NCBI GenBank assembly: GCA_010094045.1
Contig: ML986598.1
Coordinates: 186,001-250,000 of the forward strand
From: Lojkania enalia
Taxonomy: Eukaryota > Ascomycota > Dothideomycetes > Pleosporales
Length of the DNA stretch: 64,000 nt
Direction: 5' to 3'
Positions within the stretch are counted from its first letter, which is position 1, and every line of letters starts with the position of its first letter. The notes under the pieces are model-generated. The model searched no databases and had not been told where the DNA came from. It saw only the letters and a program-made list of their open reading frames with translations. The position numbers were made by a program, and so were the translations under genes. Shown in pieces: positions 11,453-23,444 of the stretch.

Positions 11453-13121
11453 TTATTTGGGTATCTCGACTTCTACCTTTGTTCCTAAACTCTCTTGCTC
11501 TAACCTCTTTTTCTCCTTCTTGCTGAGCTGCATTGAGCCTTTCTCAATTGCTTCCTTGGGCACTGGCCTTACATACGGCTGACACACCCACCACCGCCGC
11601 TTGCATCGAGTGACTGCAGCAAGGGAAGATGTATACGGGTCTTCAGTCTCTTCTGGCGTTGATCTATGCCTAATTTCGGCTTTGCTGTCGGTGTGGCCGC
11701 CGTTGGTCTGCTCGGTCTGCTCCTTCTCGTACGCAATCAATCCTTGCTTGACGGCCCTTTCTACCAACTTAAGGACACGCTCAAACGCGTCCATGTCGCC
11801 CATCCGGGCGGTTGCCAGAGCATCTCGAACATTGTGATGCTCTGATACTAGCGGCCTGAGAAGGTGGAATAGATGGGCTTGCATCGCGGTTAAGTTGGGG
11901 TTGGCTATCTTCGACTGTCTCCTCTCGGCTTTGGACTGCTTCCTCTTTTTCTTTGGAGGCCCCTGCTGTTCTTCTTCCGCATCTGAAGTCTCGACAGCCT
12001 CTGGAGGATCCGAAGGCAAGAATAGCGGCTTTCGTTCCGGTGGATCGCGCCCCAATGCATACTTGTGGATAATATCAAGGTACCGTCTCATGACCGCATC
12101 CATCCTGAAACCGCCTTTGCCGTCTCTGCCCCTCCAGTATTCCCGTCCTTCCTCTCCAATAGGTGGAGGTGTAGCGAAGATAGTCGGATCATAAAGATTG
12201 CCCTCCGCACTCATGACTGCATCTGCACCTGTTTCGACAAGACATTTATCAATGTCCTCATGCTGCAAGATATTGCCATTCGCAAAGATGACCGCCTCTT
12301 TCGGGAGGTTCTCCCTCAGGTAGCGGATCATACTCCAGTCTGCCAGGCCCGTATTGTGCCCCTTCTGTTCTCTCCTGCGCCCGTGAACTGTGATTATGCT
12401 GGCGCCTGCATCGAGAAGCATCTTGGCATACCCCAGCGTCTTTTCCCTTGTTTCGAGGACCCTCATTTTCGCCGTTACAGGCACGTCCAGCTCGTCGTGC
12501 AATCGCTCTATCATCCGCGATATCAACCCCCAATCTTCTTGTAAGAAAGCGCCATAATTGCCCCTCTTCGCAATCCCCTGCGGACAGCCTAGGTTCAGAT
12601 CTACCGCATCGCAGAACGGCGCAACATGCTTTGCGGCAGCCAGCAGATCGTCTGGGTCGTTCGAGCAGAACTGCACAGTAAGAGGGCGATCGAAGTTGGG
12701 GTTGCCGTCGAGGTGCCGCTCCGACTCGGGCAGTTGCGAGAGATGGCAGTTATCGACTGGGGAAGGTAGCGCGGATTTGAGAGGCTGGAAATGTGAGTCT
12801 CGATAGTTGCGCTGCTCGTGAAACATCTTGGAGTGGAACATGGGACTGTAGGCAAGGAGGCTGTTTTGCGAGGAAGGGGGGAGGAACGAACGGCTTAGCA
12901 TTCTCCAGGCCTGCCCATAATCAGCAATGTCGACAGCGAGTATGGCGTTGTGAACTGCATACAAATTCCGACTGCTCCACCATGGGCGCGAGCACGACTT
13001 TCGGACTCCCGATGCTCTCATAGAAAGCCCGGCCGTGCAACTTGGCCCTTCTGCCATGCGTCTCGGGTTTGCCATTGCAGACAGGCTGCTGGTGCGGTGG
13101 GCCCCGCTCCTCGGAATCCAT
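11453..13121 (-). CDS. DUS1: tRNA-dihydrouridine synthase, Dus1 family
   Basis: Exon 1 is 13121-12963 and exon 2 is 12910-11453, with a 52-nt intron between. Together they give 538 residues. Exon 1 ends in KVVLAPMVEQSEF and exon 2 starts AWRMLSRSF, which rebuilds the Dus FMN-binding start. Further hallmarks are DAVDLNLGCPQGIAKRGNYG, with the active-site Cys in the GCP motif, VTAKMRV, ITVHGRR, IFANGNI and DAVMSAEGNLYDP. The enzyme is an NADPH- and FMN-dependent reductase making dihydrouridine in the D-loop of cytoplasmic tRNAs (positions 16/17 for Dus1). The C-terminus is basic (KKEKKRLE). The start chosen here is the first Met before the conserved core. The frame stays open upstream to 13439 or beyond and encodes an Arg-rich, acid-poor stretch ending in KRLYSS, so a longer form of about 644 residues is possible. 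Confidence 0.9.
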
Positions 13122-13439
13122 CCCGGAAGTTGCGGCGGATGAATAAAGTCGCTTGGTGACAGAACCAGAACCGGGGGCGCAGAGGCGCGGCTCAAGGCCC
13201 CCGAAGGTTCTTCTCCAGAGCGGCCGTATGGCGACGTACTCTCTGGCCCGCAGAATGGCTGACGTGTGCGCCTGGGGCAGCTGGAAACGGGGGCAGCGAG
13301 TGGAGGTGCAGAAGTCGTTAAGGCCGAAAATGTCGTGGACGACTGGTCTACTGTAGGACCCACACCAAGGCGGACGGCGAGCGGCCAATCGGAAGCTGCC
13401 AGCCAAAACGCAGGTAGGGCTGAGAGTGCATGTGGTCAT

Positions 13440-14198
13440 TAATATCAAACCCCATCGCCTGACACACGCTTTATGCCCACTTGTCTCCGCTCTTTGGAAG
13501 AATTTGCTCAGCTGTGGCGGTCTCCCCTTCGCTGTTGAGAGGTGGTCTTTAGGCAGCACGCAACAACACAAATCCCACGGCCCATTTCGCCCGTCCGCTC
13601 GCCATCAAGGTGCTCGTGAGTCCCGCCCGCAGTTATAAAGAGCTTCAAAGTACATTCATACTGATCTATCCATCATCCGTACTAGGTAAACGTACGCACA
13701 TTACCCGGCCACGATGACCGCACCGAAGTATCTACGCCAAGCGGAGCTGTGGTCTCCCGCTTGCAGCAGCATTGAACGCCAAACCCGGAAAGAATCAAAC
13801 AGCCGCCCGGAGAACACCCAGCCCAAACGCCAGTTCAACTAAAGCCAACCATTCCACCGCCTTGGAGCATTGCGCCCAGGTACGGCCTACCCTGTCTACA
13901 TAAAGAGGAATCAACAATCATTAAGCTGGATATCTCATTGGCCGTGGCAGAGCATACAGAACGGCATTCGCCTCCGTGTATGCTGGTCTAAACATGCGGG
14001 ACATTAGGAAACGCTAGGCGTTGAAAAGGGCCATCGACCGTCGAATGCAAAACGCCGATATGCCACGCTAACTATGCAAATGCTTCGCGGAGAAGCTCGT
14101 GTTCGGATCGGACGCGACTACAAGTTGGTGGGGAAGACACAAGTTCGAGATAGCCTTGCCCTGAGTAGTAGGAGGAACAGCAGTGGCTGATGAAAGCG
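13440..14198. other. Intergenic, 0.76 kb
   Basis: This lies between the DUS1 start region and the stop of the FYVE gene. No coding or RNA feature could be supported. Confidence 0.35.
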
Positions 14199-15521
14199 TC
14201 AGAAAGTGCTCCAGTTCCAGGTGCCTTGAAAGCTTGTGGCAAGGCTGCCAACGCGTTGTGCCTCGGGGCGTTTGGGAGCCGGGGTATCAATCGTGAGGGC
14301 CGTGGTGCTTCCAGAGTCTTCGCTATTGGATCGGCTTGAACGCATCTGCTCCCAAATTCGGAACTGGCTGTGGCAGCGATCGCAAGCCCGTTGCATGTCT
14401 CCTTCCGGATGGAAGAGTGCGTGCTCATTGAGTCTCACTTGCTTCTGCGAGTGCTGCCAGCAGAAAATGCCGCCACATTTACGGCAGTGATGGCGGCGAT
14501 TGAAGAAGCTGAAAGGGGCGTGGCAGGCGCTCGCAGTGCAGACCAAGGTGGAGCTATCCGGCTAATTACATCAGTCAGTATGATCGACACGATCATTTTT
14601 TGTTGAGACGCAATAGGAAGATTGGCAAAAAGGTATGGAGAAAGCCATGCCTCTATGGGGAACGAGTTCGCCGCGTGACGAGTGCGGATGCCCTGCATTC
14701 GCCAAAGACACTAGTGTGGGGGAACTCAAGGACGGGTAAGACAGAGAAGCGAACTTAAATACGCCATCGCGCAGGAAAGTTGACAGCCAGTTCTAAGCCC
14801 CGAATTCCCCTCTCTTGATGCGACTCTGGCGATGCGTTCTCGAAAGACTTCCCGGGCTATGCGTTCGCACAAGCGGCTCTCGATGGGGCCGCTCCCTGGC
14901 GGTCGGCTAGGAGGCAAAAAACCGATCGCACCGATCGCACGCTAACGCGACCCACCCCGAAGAGTGTACGTAACAGCTGAACGACTAGAGGTCCATAGCG
15001 CATTGGGCACGCGACAGGGGAAGGGATCATGGTGGTTCATGTGGAGAGCTGAGAAAGTGGAAGAGAATGTCGCAACTTACCTGCCAGTGGTTCCTAGTGA
15101 TCGGTCCAGCGATCGGGGACAGAGGAGTATCATTATAGATGCTATGCATGTCCTCAGTCGCGATCCGCAAAGCGGGAGACTGGGCGCCATCGACCGCTGC
15201 TTGCCAGATGCCAGCGCCAGAACCTAAACTGCTGTCGGGAGAGTTCACCCTAGAGTCTTTTGGAGGAGACTGTCGCACCGGATTCTCCGTCTTCCTCAGC
15301 GCTGCCGGGACGTATATGGGAGCTTTCTGCGGTCGGATCTGCGGGGCATGGTGTCCGTAAAGAGGCGGATTCGGATTGGTTCGTGGGGAGGTGGGAGACG
15401 AGTTCATGGGAGTGTTCGAGCCTGAACCCATCGGAGTATAGTTCATCGAAGTCTTATAGGCATGGTGCTGATAGGGAGCGGGCTGTGAAACGATAGTCGC
15501 GGTCGAGAAGTCGGTTGCCAT
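14199..15521 (-). CDS. FYVE zinc-finger protein
   Basis: Exon 1 is 15521-15081 and exon 2 is 14561-14199, giving 267 residues. The first 140 residues are Pro/Ser/Asn-rich and likely disordered. Across the splice junction the sequence reads HWQPDSSTLVC, supplying the FYVE WxxD motif. It continues with SFFNRRHHCRKCGGIFC, the R-R-H-H-C-R-x-C-G signature that binds phosphatidylinositol 3-phosphate, and later CDRCHSQF. The eight zinc ligands appear complete. The C-terminus is WNWSTF. Family knowledge points to endosome or vacuole membrane recruitment. The intron is 519 nt, long for this genome (others are about 50-60 nt), yet its borders GTAAGT and TTAG join the domain exactly. An undetected small exon inside it is possible. 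Confidence 0.85.
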
Positions 15522-17127
15522 GTCGTCCGGAGTTGTGCGAGCGAGTACAGTTGAAGTGACAGTGTGGGTCTAGAGCGCGCTGCTCTCCGAACGGAGGAAG
15601 AGGATAAGGCCGTGGATATCGCGAGAGGAAGAATGAACGAGCACAGGATTCGTACTGGGGGAGCCCAGGAGGTTATGTTGTCGTCGCGGGTCAATCAAGC
15701 CGAGCAGCAATCAGCGCCTCTCGCCGCGGTGCAACTGCTCGCCGCGGGCAGGATGCCCCTACAACACGGCTGCGGCTTTCTGATATTGTTGAGGTTCGAT
15801 AACAATTGGTAGGCTGACGTACGGGCGTACAGGCGGTGGGCGATAAGGGACGGGAAGCGGTGATACAGCAGCGCCGGGGCCACAGTCGCTCAGGGCGATG
15901 GGGCGGCGCACATTGTCGAGCTGCTCGGGATGAAAGAGGTGGTGGTGAAGGAGTGCGGTAAAGGTGTAGAAGTCGAGCTTGCGACTATGGAGGCGTGTAG
16001 GGCGTTTGGGGGACGCTGGTGAATTAAGAACAACGTCTGCTGCACATCACCAAGATTGAAGGCGAGGGTCTAACGGCGGCGGCCAAATTAGGCGATGTAG
16101 TCTAGCCTCGCCGAAGCGTTAACAGGGCTGCTCTTCGGGCTAGCATCGGCGCGCATAGCCGTGGATCTTTAATTTTGTTTGGGTAACTGCTCACGCAGCG
16201 CCACTTTGTCCGCCCATGCTTCACCACTCTGCCTTCGGGCGCATAATACTTCAGAAGTTGACTGGTAGCGTCTGCCATGTCCACGGCGCGACTGCCATCA
16301 CACTTGGGGACTACGACACGGCACGCGCGTCTTCGTATGTTCTAAGGCTGCTTGTTCAGTCCTCGCAGCGGGCGACAGCTTACTGACGTCCAGCAGCCGC
16401 AACGGCTGGCGCGCCAAGTTGCGCTAGGCTACATGGGGTGATTCTTATCTCTGGCCAATGGCAGCGCAGCACTTGGTAATTTCAGTTGCGGATCAAAACC
16501 GAGGGCGCCCGTATCATTGTGATGTGACTGAGCCAACTCGCTCGCCTTGACTTCATATTTCCGACGATCCCCTCACAGCTCTGACGCAGGCACAATACGC
16601 TGCGTCGCGATATCGGATCATTGTGATTACAACAAGCTTGTGATGAAGCCCCTCGAGCCTGCAGATGGTTTCAAGAACGAGTGGGGGAACCCGCGACGTG
16701 GACAATCAACCCTCAGGGTCTGCCAGCCAACTAGAGCCGCCCTTTTACCGGTGACATGTGCTGGAATCGCTACCCAAAATAGAGTCGACAGGAGGAATCC
16801 CGGAGAATAACCGGCAGGCCCGGAACGCGTGGCGCCGTATTGCGGCGGTGGTGGCTGTGCGAACTGCGCTAGCTCATATCCGGAATGTACCGAGGCATAC
16901 ACGTGCAACACCACCTCTCTTCACATCCGTCCCCGACTAGATGGATGTATGTCATGCCGCGCGGTATCCGAGCATCAACCATCCGAAATCCATTGGATGA
17001 GCAGGTGCTGCCGCTTTCTTTGCTCCTTTATGTGAGGAGTATATATTCTATGAACCCTTTCCAGGGGTAATAATAAACGCGTCCTACGTCTAGGACTCTC
17101 CCCACATATCTCCACATTGAGTAGACA
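15522..17127. other. Intergenic between two divergent genes
   Basis: This stretch of 1.6 kb separates the divergent FYVE and alcohol oxidase genes, so it holds both promoters. A TATATA at 17040-17045 lies 88 bases before the oxidase ATG. A Cys-rich frame near 16829-17035 has only a GTG start and is not called. Confidence 0.4.
17040..17045 (+). promoter_or_regulatory. Candidate TATA box of the alcohol oxidase gene
   Basis: TATATA sits 88 bases upstream of the ATG at 17128, a plausible spacing for a fungal core promoter. There is no other support. Confidence 0.3.
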
Positions 17128-19727
17128 ATGTCCAGCCTTACACCGCACACCGTCTCTCCAAAGGCATCTCCACTTCTTCCAGTCCCTGGGCCCGATCCAC
17201 TCAGTCCAGCGCAATGGAAAACGATCCTCGCCATCGCGGACACGATCATCCCGGCCATCCACCCCTTTGCCGTGGCCAAGACCCAGACCGAAATTCCTGT
17301 GAAGAGTGGTGAGTATTCCGCGGCTGTGAGCACTGTCAAAGGACTCGCGCCGGATTCTGATGAACAGCTGGCGAAGAGATACCTCGCGGAAAATGCGAGT
17401 TCAAATCCGGCGTTTCAGGAGTCTGTGAGGAGGATGCTAGTGCTGTATATGCCGCAGAAGTCAAGGAGGGAGTTGGGGATTGTGTTGGATGTTCTTGGGT
17501 AAGGCGAGTTTTTTTTTTTTTTTTAATAGTGTCAGCTGAGCTATTTCTTGTCCTAATGTTTACTATTATGAAATAGTATTTTTAGTCTAGAGAAGTGAGA
17601 TGGTGGTTTTGATTTCGTATGCCCTGTTCTTCCTTCTACGTATATACTTTCTAGCCTGAACACACCGTTCAATCCATATCTCATAGCATTTATTCATTCT
17701 CAGACTTGTCCTTCTAATACCATCCCACTCCCTCACATCCCTATCTCCGAGAAGAAATCAAATTAAAATAATCTATCACAGCTCTCGGGCCGGTTCATTG
17801 TTGCTCACCGGATACATCACTCCAATTGGCGACCAACCCGTCCACATCCGCGAACAGATTATCCAGGCATGGGCCACCGCCAGACTGCCCCTCCTCCGAC
17901 AGCTCTACAGATCATTCACCATGCTCGCAAAGCAGACATGGATCAAGACGACCCCGACGCTCCGCCCCGTCCTAGGCATCCCACCTGTTCCAGTAGGCCT
18001 GGTTCCCGGGAAAGGCTTCGAGTATGAGTTCATACAGTTCCCGCCTAGCGAGCACCCCGAGACAATCGACACGGATGTGGTGATTGTGGGCAGCGGGTGC
18101 GGGGGCGCCGTGTGCGCGAAGAATCTCGCGGAAGCAGGGCATAGGGTCATCGTTGTCGAGAAGGCATATCACTGGACGTCTGACCATTTTCCCATGTCAG
18201 AGACGGTGGGAGGTAATCATCTATTCATGAACGGGGGCTTTATAACTTGTGAGTATTTACCGAAATCCTAGGGCTGAGTCATGACTGATATTTTGTAGCC
18301 GACGATACATCAGTCAGCATACTTGCAGGCCAAGCGTGGGGTGGAGGCGGCACCGTGAATTGGTCCGCGTCGCTGCAAACTCAGGCCGCGGTGCGCAAAG
18401 AGTGGTCTGATCGCGGACTCCCCCTCTTTACTTCGGCGGAATTCCAGGACGCTCTTGATCGTGTGTGCATGCGTATGGGTGTCTCGGCCGACTACATAAA
18501 GCAGAACTGTACCAACAAACTACTGATAGAAGGCGCGCGCAAGCTAGGGTACGCGCATAAAACCGTACCTCAGAATACTAGAGGAAAACAGCATTCCTGC
18601 GGGTACTGTACCCTCGGTTGCGCATCTTGTGAAAAGCAAGGACCGGCTGTCTCGTACCTGCCTGATGCTGCTCGAGCGGGAGCGAAATTCATTGAAGGCT
18701 TCGATGCAGAGAGAGTCATTTTTGAGAATAAAGGCGGGGACAAGATAGCGACTGGCATCCGAGGGACGTGGATTTCTCGAGACATCAATGGTGGCGTGGC
18801 GGGAGAACCTATGACGAGACGCAAAATCACTATCAAGGCAAAAAGGGTGATAGTATCTGCCGGAACGATGCAAAGCCCGCTTCTCCTTCTCCGATCTGGT
18901 CTCAAGAACTACCAAATAGGTCGGAACTTGCATGTTCACCCAGGTGAGATGAGGCTTATAGACACGACTTGCCTGCACTAACTCGTTCAGTCGCGCTCGT
19001 CGGGGCGATCCATAAGGAAGAGGTCAAGCCATGGGAAGGCTCGATTCTCACTGCAGTGGTCAGCGAGTACGATAACCTCGACGGCAAAGGGCACGGCGTC
19101 AAACTAGAAGCAACCAACATGATCCCCGCGGCGTGGCTGATCTGGGTCAACTGGAAGAATGGGCTCGACTACAAGCTAAGCGCAGCACGAATGAAGTACA
19201 TGACCGGCTACATCTCCCTCGCACGCGACCGCGACTCGGGTCAGGTGTATCCAGACGCTGTCGACGGCCGTGCTAGGTTCAAGTACACAACTTCCAAGTT
19301 CGACAAGAAGCACATCCTGGAAGGTCTCGTAGCCCTTGCCAAAATGCAGTATGCAGCAGGCGCGACTGAGATCTTTACTACCCAGCCCGGCTTGCCGGCC
19401 TTTTCCCGCAATGAGGCATCGCCTGGCGAAGGTATCAATGACGAGAAATTCCAGGCATGGCTTGATGATATCAGACACACGGGGTTCCCGAGCCCAGAGT
19501 CAATGTTTGTCTCAGCGCACCAGATGGGCACGAATCGGATGAGTGCTAGTCCAAAGGATGGAGCAGTCGACCCACGGGGCCAGGTGTGGGGAACAAAGGG
19601 GCTGTTTGTTGCGGATGCCAGTGTGTTTCCTTCTGCAAGCGGCGTCAATCCGATGGTGACAAATATGGCTATTGCCGACTGGATTTCGAGGGGCGTGGGA
19701 AGAGGGCTTGAGCAGGCACGTCTGTAG
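17128..19727 (+). CDS. Long-chain alcohol oxidase (GMC flavoprotein)
   Basis: Exons 17128-17498, 17782-18248, 18299-18943 and 18991-19727 give 739 residues in frame, the normal size of fungal and plant long-chain fatty alcohol oxidases. DTDVVIVGSGCGGAVCAKN (about 221-239) is the FAD-binding GxGxxG motif. GQAWGGGGTVNW and the C-terminal SAHQMGTNRM (with the GMC active-site His region) and GLFVADASVFPSASGVNP complete the glucose-methanol-choline pattern. The N-terminal about 125 residues match the extra domain of this family (LSPAQWKTILAIADTIIP; SLLLTGY). It oxidises long-chain fatty alcohols to aldehydes with release of hydrogen peroxide, in the omega-oxidation and alkane route, usually membrane or peroxisome associated. 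The first intron is 283 nt and contains a T16-type tract; the others are 47-50 nt. Confidence 0.93.
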
Positions 19728-20714
19728 TATCTCGCATCACCGGATCTGTTCAGAGAGGGCCATCACAAGTGCGCTGGAGCGTAAAGGCACTTGCAGGCCG
19801 GAGACTTCGGCCCGGGCCGATGAAGCCTCCAGAGAGTTGAGGAGGGTTGCAATAGGCTGGTGTTCCACCCTTTCTTACCCTAGACCGGGAGGTGGATGCT
19901 TTTGCAGGGAATACTGTGGCGGCGGCCCGAAAAGCTTGAGCGGTGCCTGAGAGCCAAGGCACCAATGAATAGGCCTGCGTATGTATCATAGGGTTGGCAA
20001 TGTCTTTTCTTTATTCATATGATGCAGGCGGTGCTCTCGATGATGCGTCTTTGACTCAAAGCAGTCTCCGTAGCCGACGGGAAACCATGGCTCAGTTGCA
20101 TCGCGCGGTGGTTCGACGCGTCCACGGTCAATATATGCGTGACGACGAGTATCTGGGTACAAAGCACTTGGGGCCTGTTGGAGGGGAGCAGTGGGGCCAT
20201 CCAGGCACTCGCGAAGGGCGCGACGCGTGATTGGCCTGGAGCCCCTTGGCGCGCTCGGAAGGGCAACGGAATCAGGGTCCGCGTGTTGCGTCATAGGCCC
20301 GAGCGACGCGACTTCCACCACGATGCTCTCTCCGCCACGGTCGCCCGATCAGCAGGCCGATCATTCGATAGAGCAGGGAAAGCAGGGAAAGCAGGGGCGA
20401 AACAGCGCTATGTTTGACAACCTGCGAAACACATCCACGCTTAGGCACCGACGTAGCGTTTCCTGCCCACCATCACCATCACCACGAAACCGCGCCTGCG
20501 CCTGCTGCCTCCGTACATTGCATGCACCCTTGGCACAATTCGTTATCGCTCCAAAATTTCCCCGCCTCGCGCGCGTTCACCGCTCTGACTCATTCTCTAT
20601 ATAGGCCTCGCTCCTCCCTGTCCGCTGCTCGTTCAGTCTCCCTTCCAACCTCTATTCTCTTGAGACCCTAAATCGAATCCCGCCGTTACCCGCTAGACAA
20701 GGACTCCTGCCGCT
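19728..20714. other. Intergenic with promoter of the GNAT gene
   Basis: No gene is supported. A TATATA lies at about 20598-20603, followed by a C/T-rich leader (TCCTCCCTGTCC) running to the ATG at 20715, which looks like a fungal promoter and 5' leader. Upstream short frames overlap on both strands without domain signals. Confidence 0.4.
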
Positions 20715-21545
20715 ATGACGAGCTTCGGCTTTAGCACCGGCGTCGGCACTGAGTTTCTGGCTACTCTCCCTCCGCCGCGAGAGGACCTCAAGGACTGGGA
20801 CAACACAAAGCCTTTCAATCAGCAGCCGACCACAGTGCCCCAGGTCTTCCGCGATGCCATGTCTGTGCGGGAAGAGGTCTACGGCGAACAAGGCGTTCCT
20901 TTGGAAGCAGAGTTCGACGAAGACGACCCCCGCAGCTGGCATTTCGTCGTGTATGCATCCGTCGCCTCGACATCGTCCCCACCGCCTCAGATCCGAGCCG
21001 ACTCTCCCGCCAACACAGCAGAGGACGCACGGCGGTCGTCGGCCACCGCGCAACGTCTTCCGATCGGGACCATCCGTCTCATTCCTCCGCCCCACCCCCC
21101 GAACAAATACAAGCAGGACAAGCACCCCGATGCCGATCCTCCTCCTGGCGAAGTGAAACATCCCAACGAACCCTATATCAAGCTAGGTCGTCTCGCCGTG
21201 TTAGTTCCATACAGGGGCATGAGTCTCGCCAAGCTGCTCATCAACACCGCCCTCGACTTTGCATCCAAGAACCCGGAACGTATCCGCCCACCGCCGTCTC
21301 CAACCACCATGGAGCTTGCCAACCAGCTCGGCAAAGCCGTCGAGGACTCAGTCATCTGGAAAGGGCTCGCTATGGTCCACGCCCAGGTCTCGGTCGCGCA
21401 CCTCTGGGCCAAGCACGGCTTCTCCGAGGAGCTCGTCACCAAGGACGGCGAGGTGGAGATCGACAAGGAGGAACACTGGTGGGAAGAAGGCATCGAGCAC
21501 CTAGGCATGTGGAAGAGGCTCAAGCTGGACCATGGAAGGTTGTAA
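20715..21545 (+). CDS. GNAT-family N-acetyltransferase
   Basis: Single-exon protein of 276 residues. The GNAT fold is recognised from VFRDAMSVREEVYGEQGVP (substrate-side helices), the strand GTIRLIPPP, and the acetyl-CoA loop LGRLAVLVPYRGMSLAKLL, where R-G-M-S-L-A fills the R/Q-x-x-G-x-G/A position. The C-terminal strand is AQVSVAHLWAKHGFSE, typical of the family. An insertion of about 45 residues (Ser/Pro- and basic-rich) separates strands 3 and 4, as in other fungal members. It transfers acetyl from acetyl-CoA to an amine. The substrate is unknown, and glucosamine-6-phosphate acetyltransferase is unlikely at this length. Confidence 0.85.
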   Translation: MTSFGFSTGVGTEFLATLPPPREDLKDWDNTKPFNQQPTTVPQVFRDAMSVREEVYGEQGVPLEAEFDEDDPRSWHFVVYASVASTSSPPPQIRADSPANTAEDARRSSATAQRLPIGTIRLIPPPHPPNKYKQDKHPDADPPPGEVKHPNEPYIKLGRLAVLVPYRGMSLAKLLINTALDFASKNPERIRPPPSPTTMELANQLGKAVEDSVIWKGLAMVHAQVSVAHLWAKHGFSEELVTKDGEVEIDKEEHWWEEGIEHLGMWKRLKLDHGRL

Positions 21546-23444
21546 TCCGCATCCTGCACATCTTGCTTTTTTCTTCTTCTTTGTTTTAAGAGACTTTTTT
21601 TAATCTAGATAGTGAGGGCACCTTGCTTATCCGGAGCGTAGGCCTATCCCCTGGAACATGTGGCGTGGACCGTCATCGTTTGTCGGACCGGCGGTTACGT
21701 CTTTCCTTTCTTCCTAGCCAGGCGCGGATTTTATTACTAGATTGGAACCGGCTTGATCGATCGGGGGGCGAGTGTTTACCTTTATTAAAATTTTTTTTTT
21801 TTTTTTTTTTTCCCTCCTTTCGAGCGGGATGAATGTCATCTTGGGAGATAATGGCTTTGACGAATGGTCTTTTTCTTTTTTTTGTACGACGGAATGATTT
21901 TTATACCCGATGCCTATGTATATGTATACCCTTCCCATATCAATCCACGATGAAGTCGTTTTCCTAATGACGATACAGCATGATCTGGTTTGTTTAAAAA
22001 TTGTAATTTTTTTTTTTTTTTTTTTCTGGGTTTAGATAGGCGTTCAAGTCAGGGAAAAGGCTCTCTGGCTATGATTTGGACTCTAGATTGACACTTTTTT
22101 CGGAACCGGAATGGAGTCTCTATGAGGGAGGGAATTTTTTGGACATGTGGGTGCGGGGACTGTTTAATAGGAGATCAGGTAGTGAGATCGGTGGGAATAA
22201 AGCTTTATTATGAGCATGGCCTGCATTGCTAATGTAATAGATTGCGGGACGTGGGGAGTTGTAAATGGAATAAATGTTCTTTGAGAAAAGCGTTGTGCTT
22301 GGGGTTGAGTGTATGGGTGAGGGCGTTGGGGGTAAATGCTGACATCGTGATGTGAAGCGAAAAGTCAGTTTCATCAGAAACTCCACCGTTTTTATATTGT
22401 ACCACTTTGTCTGCTATCCTGCACACCTTTTTTTTTTTCCCTTCATGGCACACCGTTTACCGTTTGGAATTTTTGAGCTGTTGTGGGATCTTCCTGCAGT
22501 TTGAGCCATCGGCTGTTTGGGTATATGATGGGGGATTAGGGATGCGAGGCTATTTGATAGCATCTTCGTCTCATTGCTGGGGGTGCTCGTTTGGTGTTGT
22601 GATTGTAGATGTGCGCGAAAGTGGGGTATGGGGTTGTAATCCGCTTTTGTTTTGGGTGGGGATGGGGCTTTGGGGAGAGGTTGAGTGGTGATGGAATACG
22701 TGATAGGGGAAAATAGTAGAATTCCGGTCAAGCTGTGCGACACATGGAATTGGTGCACCGCACAAGGAGCATATAGCGATGCAAGACATGTATAAGATCT
22801 GGGGCTGTATATTTAGAAAGTGTCCCTGAGAAGAAATGACCATCTATAACGTGACGTATAAAGAATGATCGCCATCTCCTCGGTTAACGAAAGAAAGTAC
22901 GGTCCACTGTATCTAATAAGAAAACCGATAATGACGCAATACATGTATAGACATGGCGCATATCCAACGCCCCCAGGTGATGAAAGAGAATGGAGCATGA
23001 GGGTATCGTGGGAGAATGACAGGAGATGATAAAACCTAAGATGGGGGTATCTAACATAAGAACCGTTCTCATAACCGACTGCAACCGTACAGAAAACTAT
23101 CAAGCTCGACCTAGGAAGGAGCGAGGTAGTTCAATGTAAGAGGAGTCAAGGATAAGGGTACAGGGGACGAAAAATCTGACTAGTCTCTCTGATGCGTCGA
23201 TCGACAAAAAGGTTTACTGGATCAAGCACGATGCTAAATATCGGCAATGATAGTAGGCTGCGAAATGTGGAACGAGGAAAGGAATACCGCAAAATGTGAA
23301 ATAGGAACGACCATAAAGATAGTTAAAGAGCGTTTATACCGCGAAAGGGTATTGTAATAGCGTGCCCGAAGAATAATTTAGTAATCACCGGCCGTGTTGT
23401 GGGATAAGAGAGTGATAAACACAAGACTCTCTTGTGAACGCGTT
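21546..23444. other. Convergent intergenic region with poly-T tracts
   Basis: This region lies between two convergent stops, so it contains two 3' regions. T-homopolymers lie at about 21789-21810 and 22009-22025. Several frames of up to 114 codons overlap here on both strands, but none has a domain. I see no RNA gene. Confidence 0.4.

Noticed and set aside
12921..13571. Separate 216-codon gene overlapping the DUS1 5' end.
   Set aside because: Its conserved part is DUS1 exon 1; the end beyond 12963 is intron read-through.
16829..17035. Cys-rich frame resembling a small secreted or metallothionein-like protein.
   Set aside because: It begins at GTG directly after a stop, has no signal peptide and runs into the alcohol oxidase promoter.
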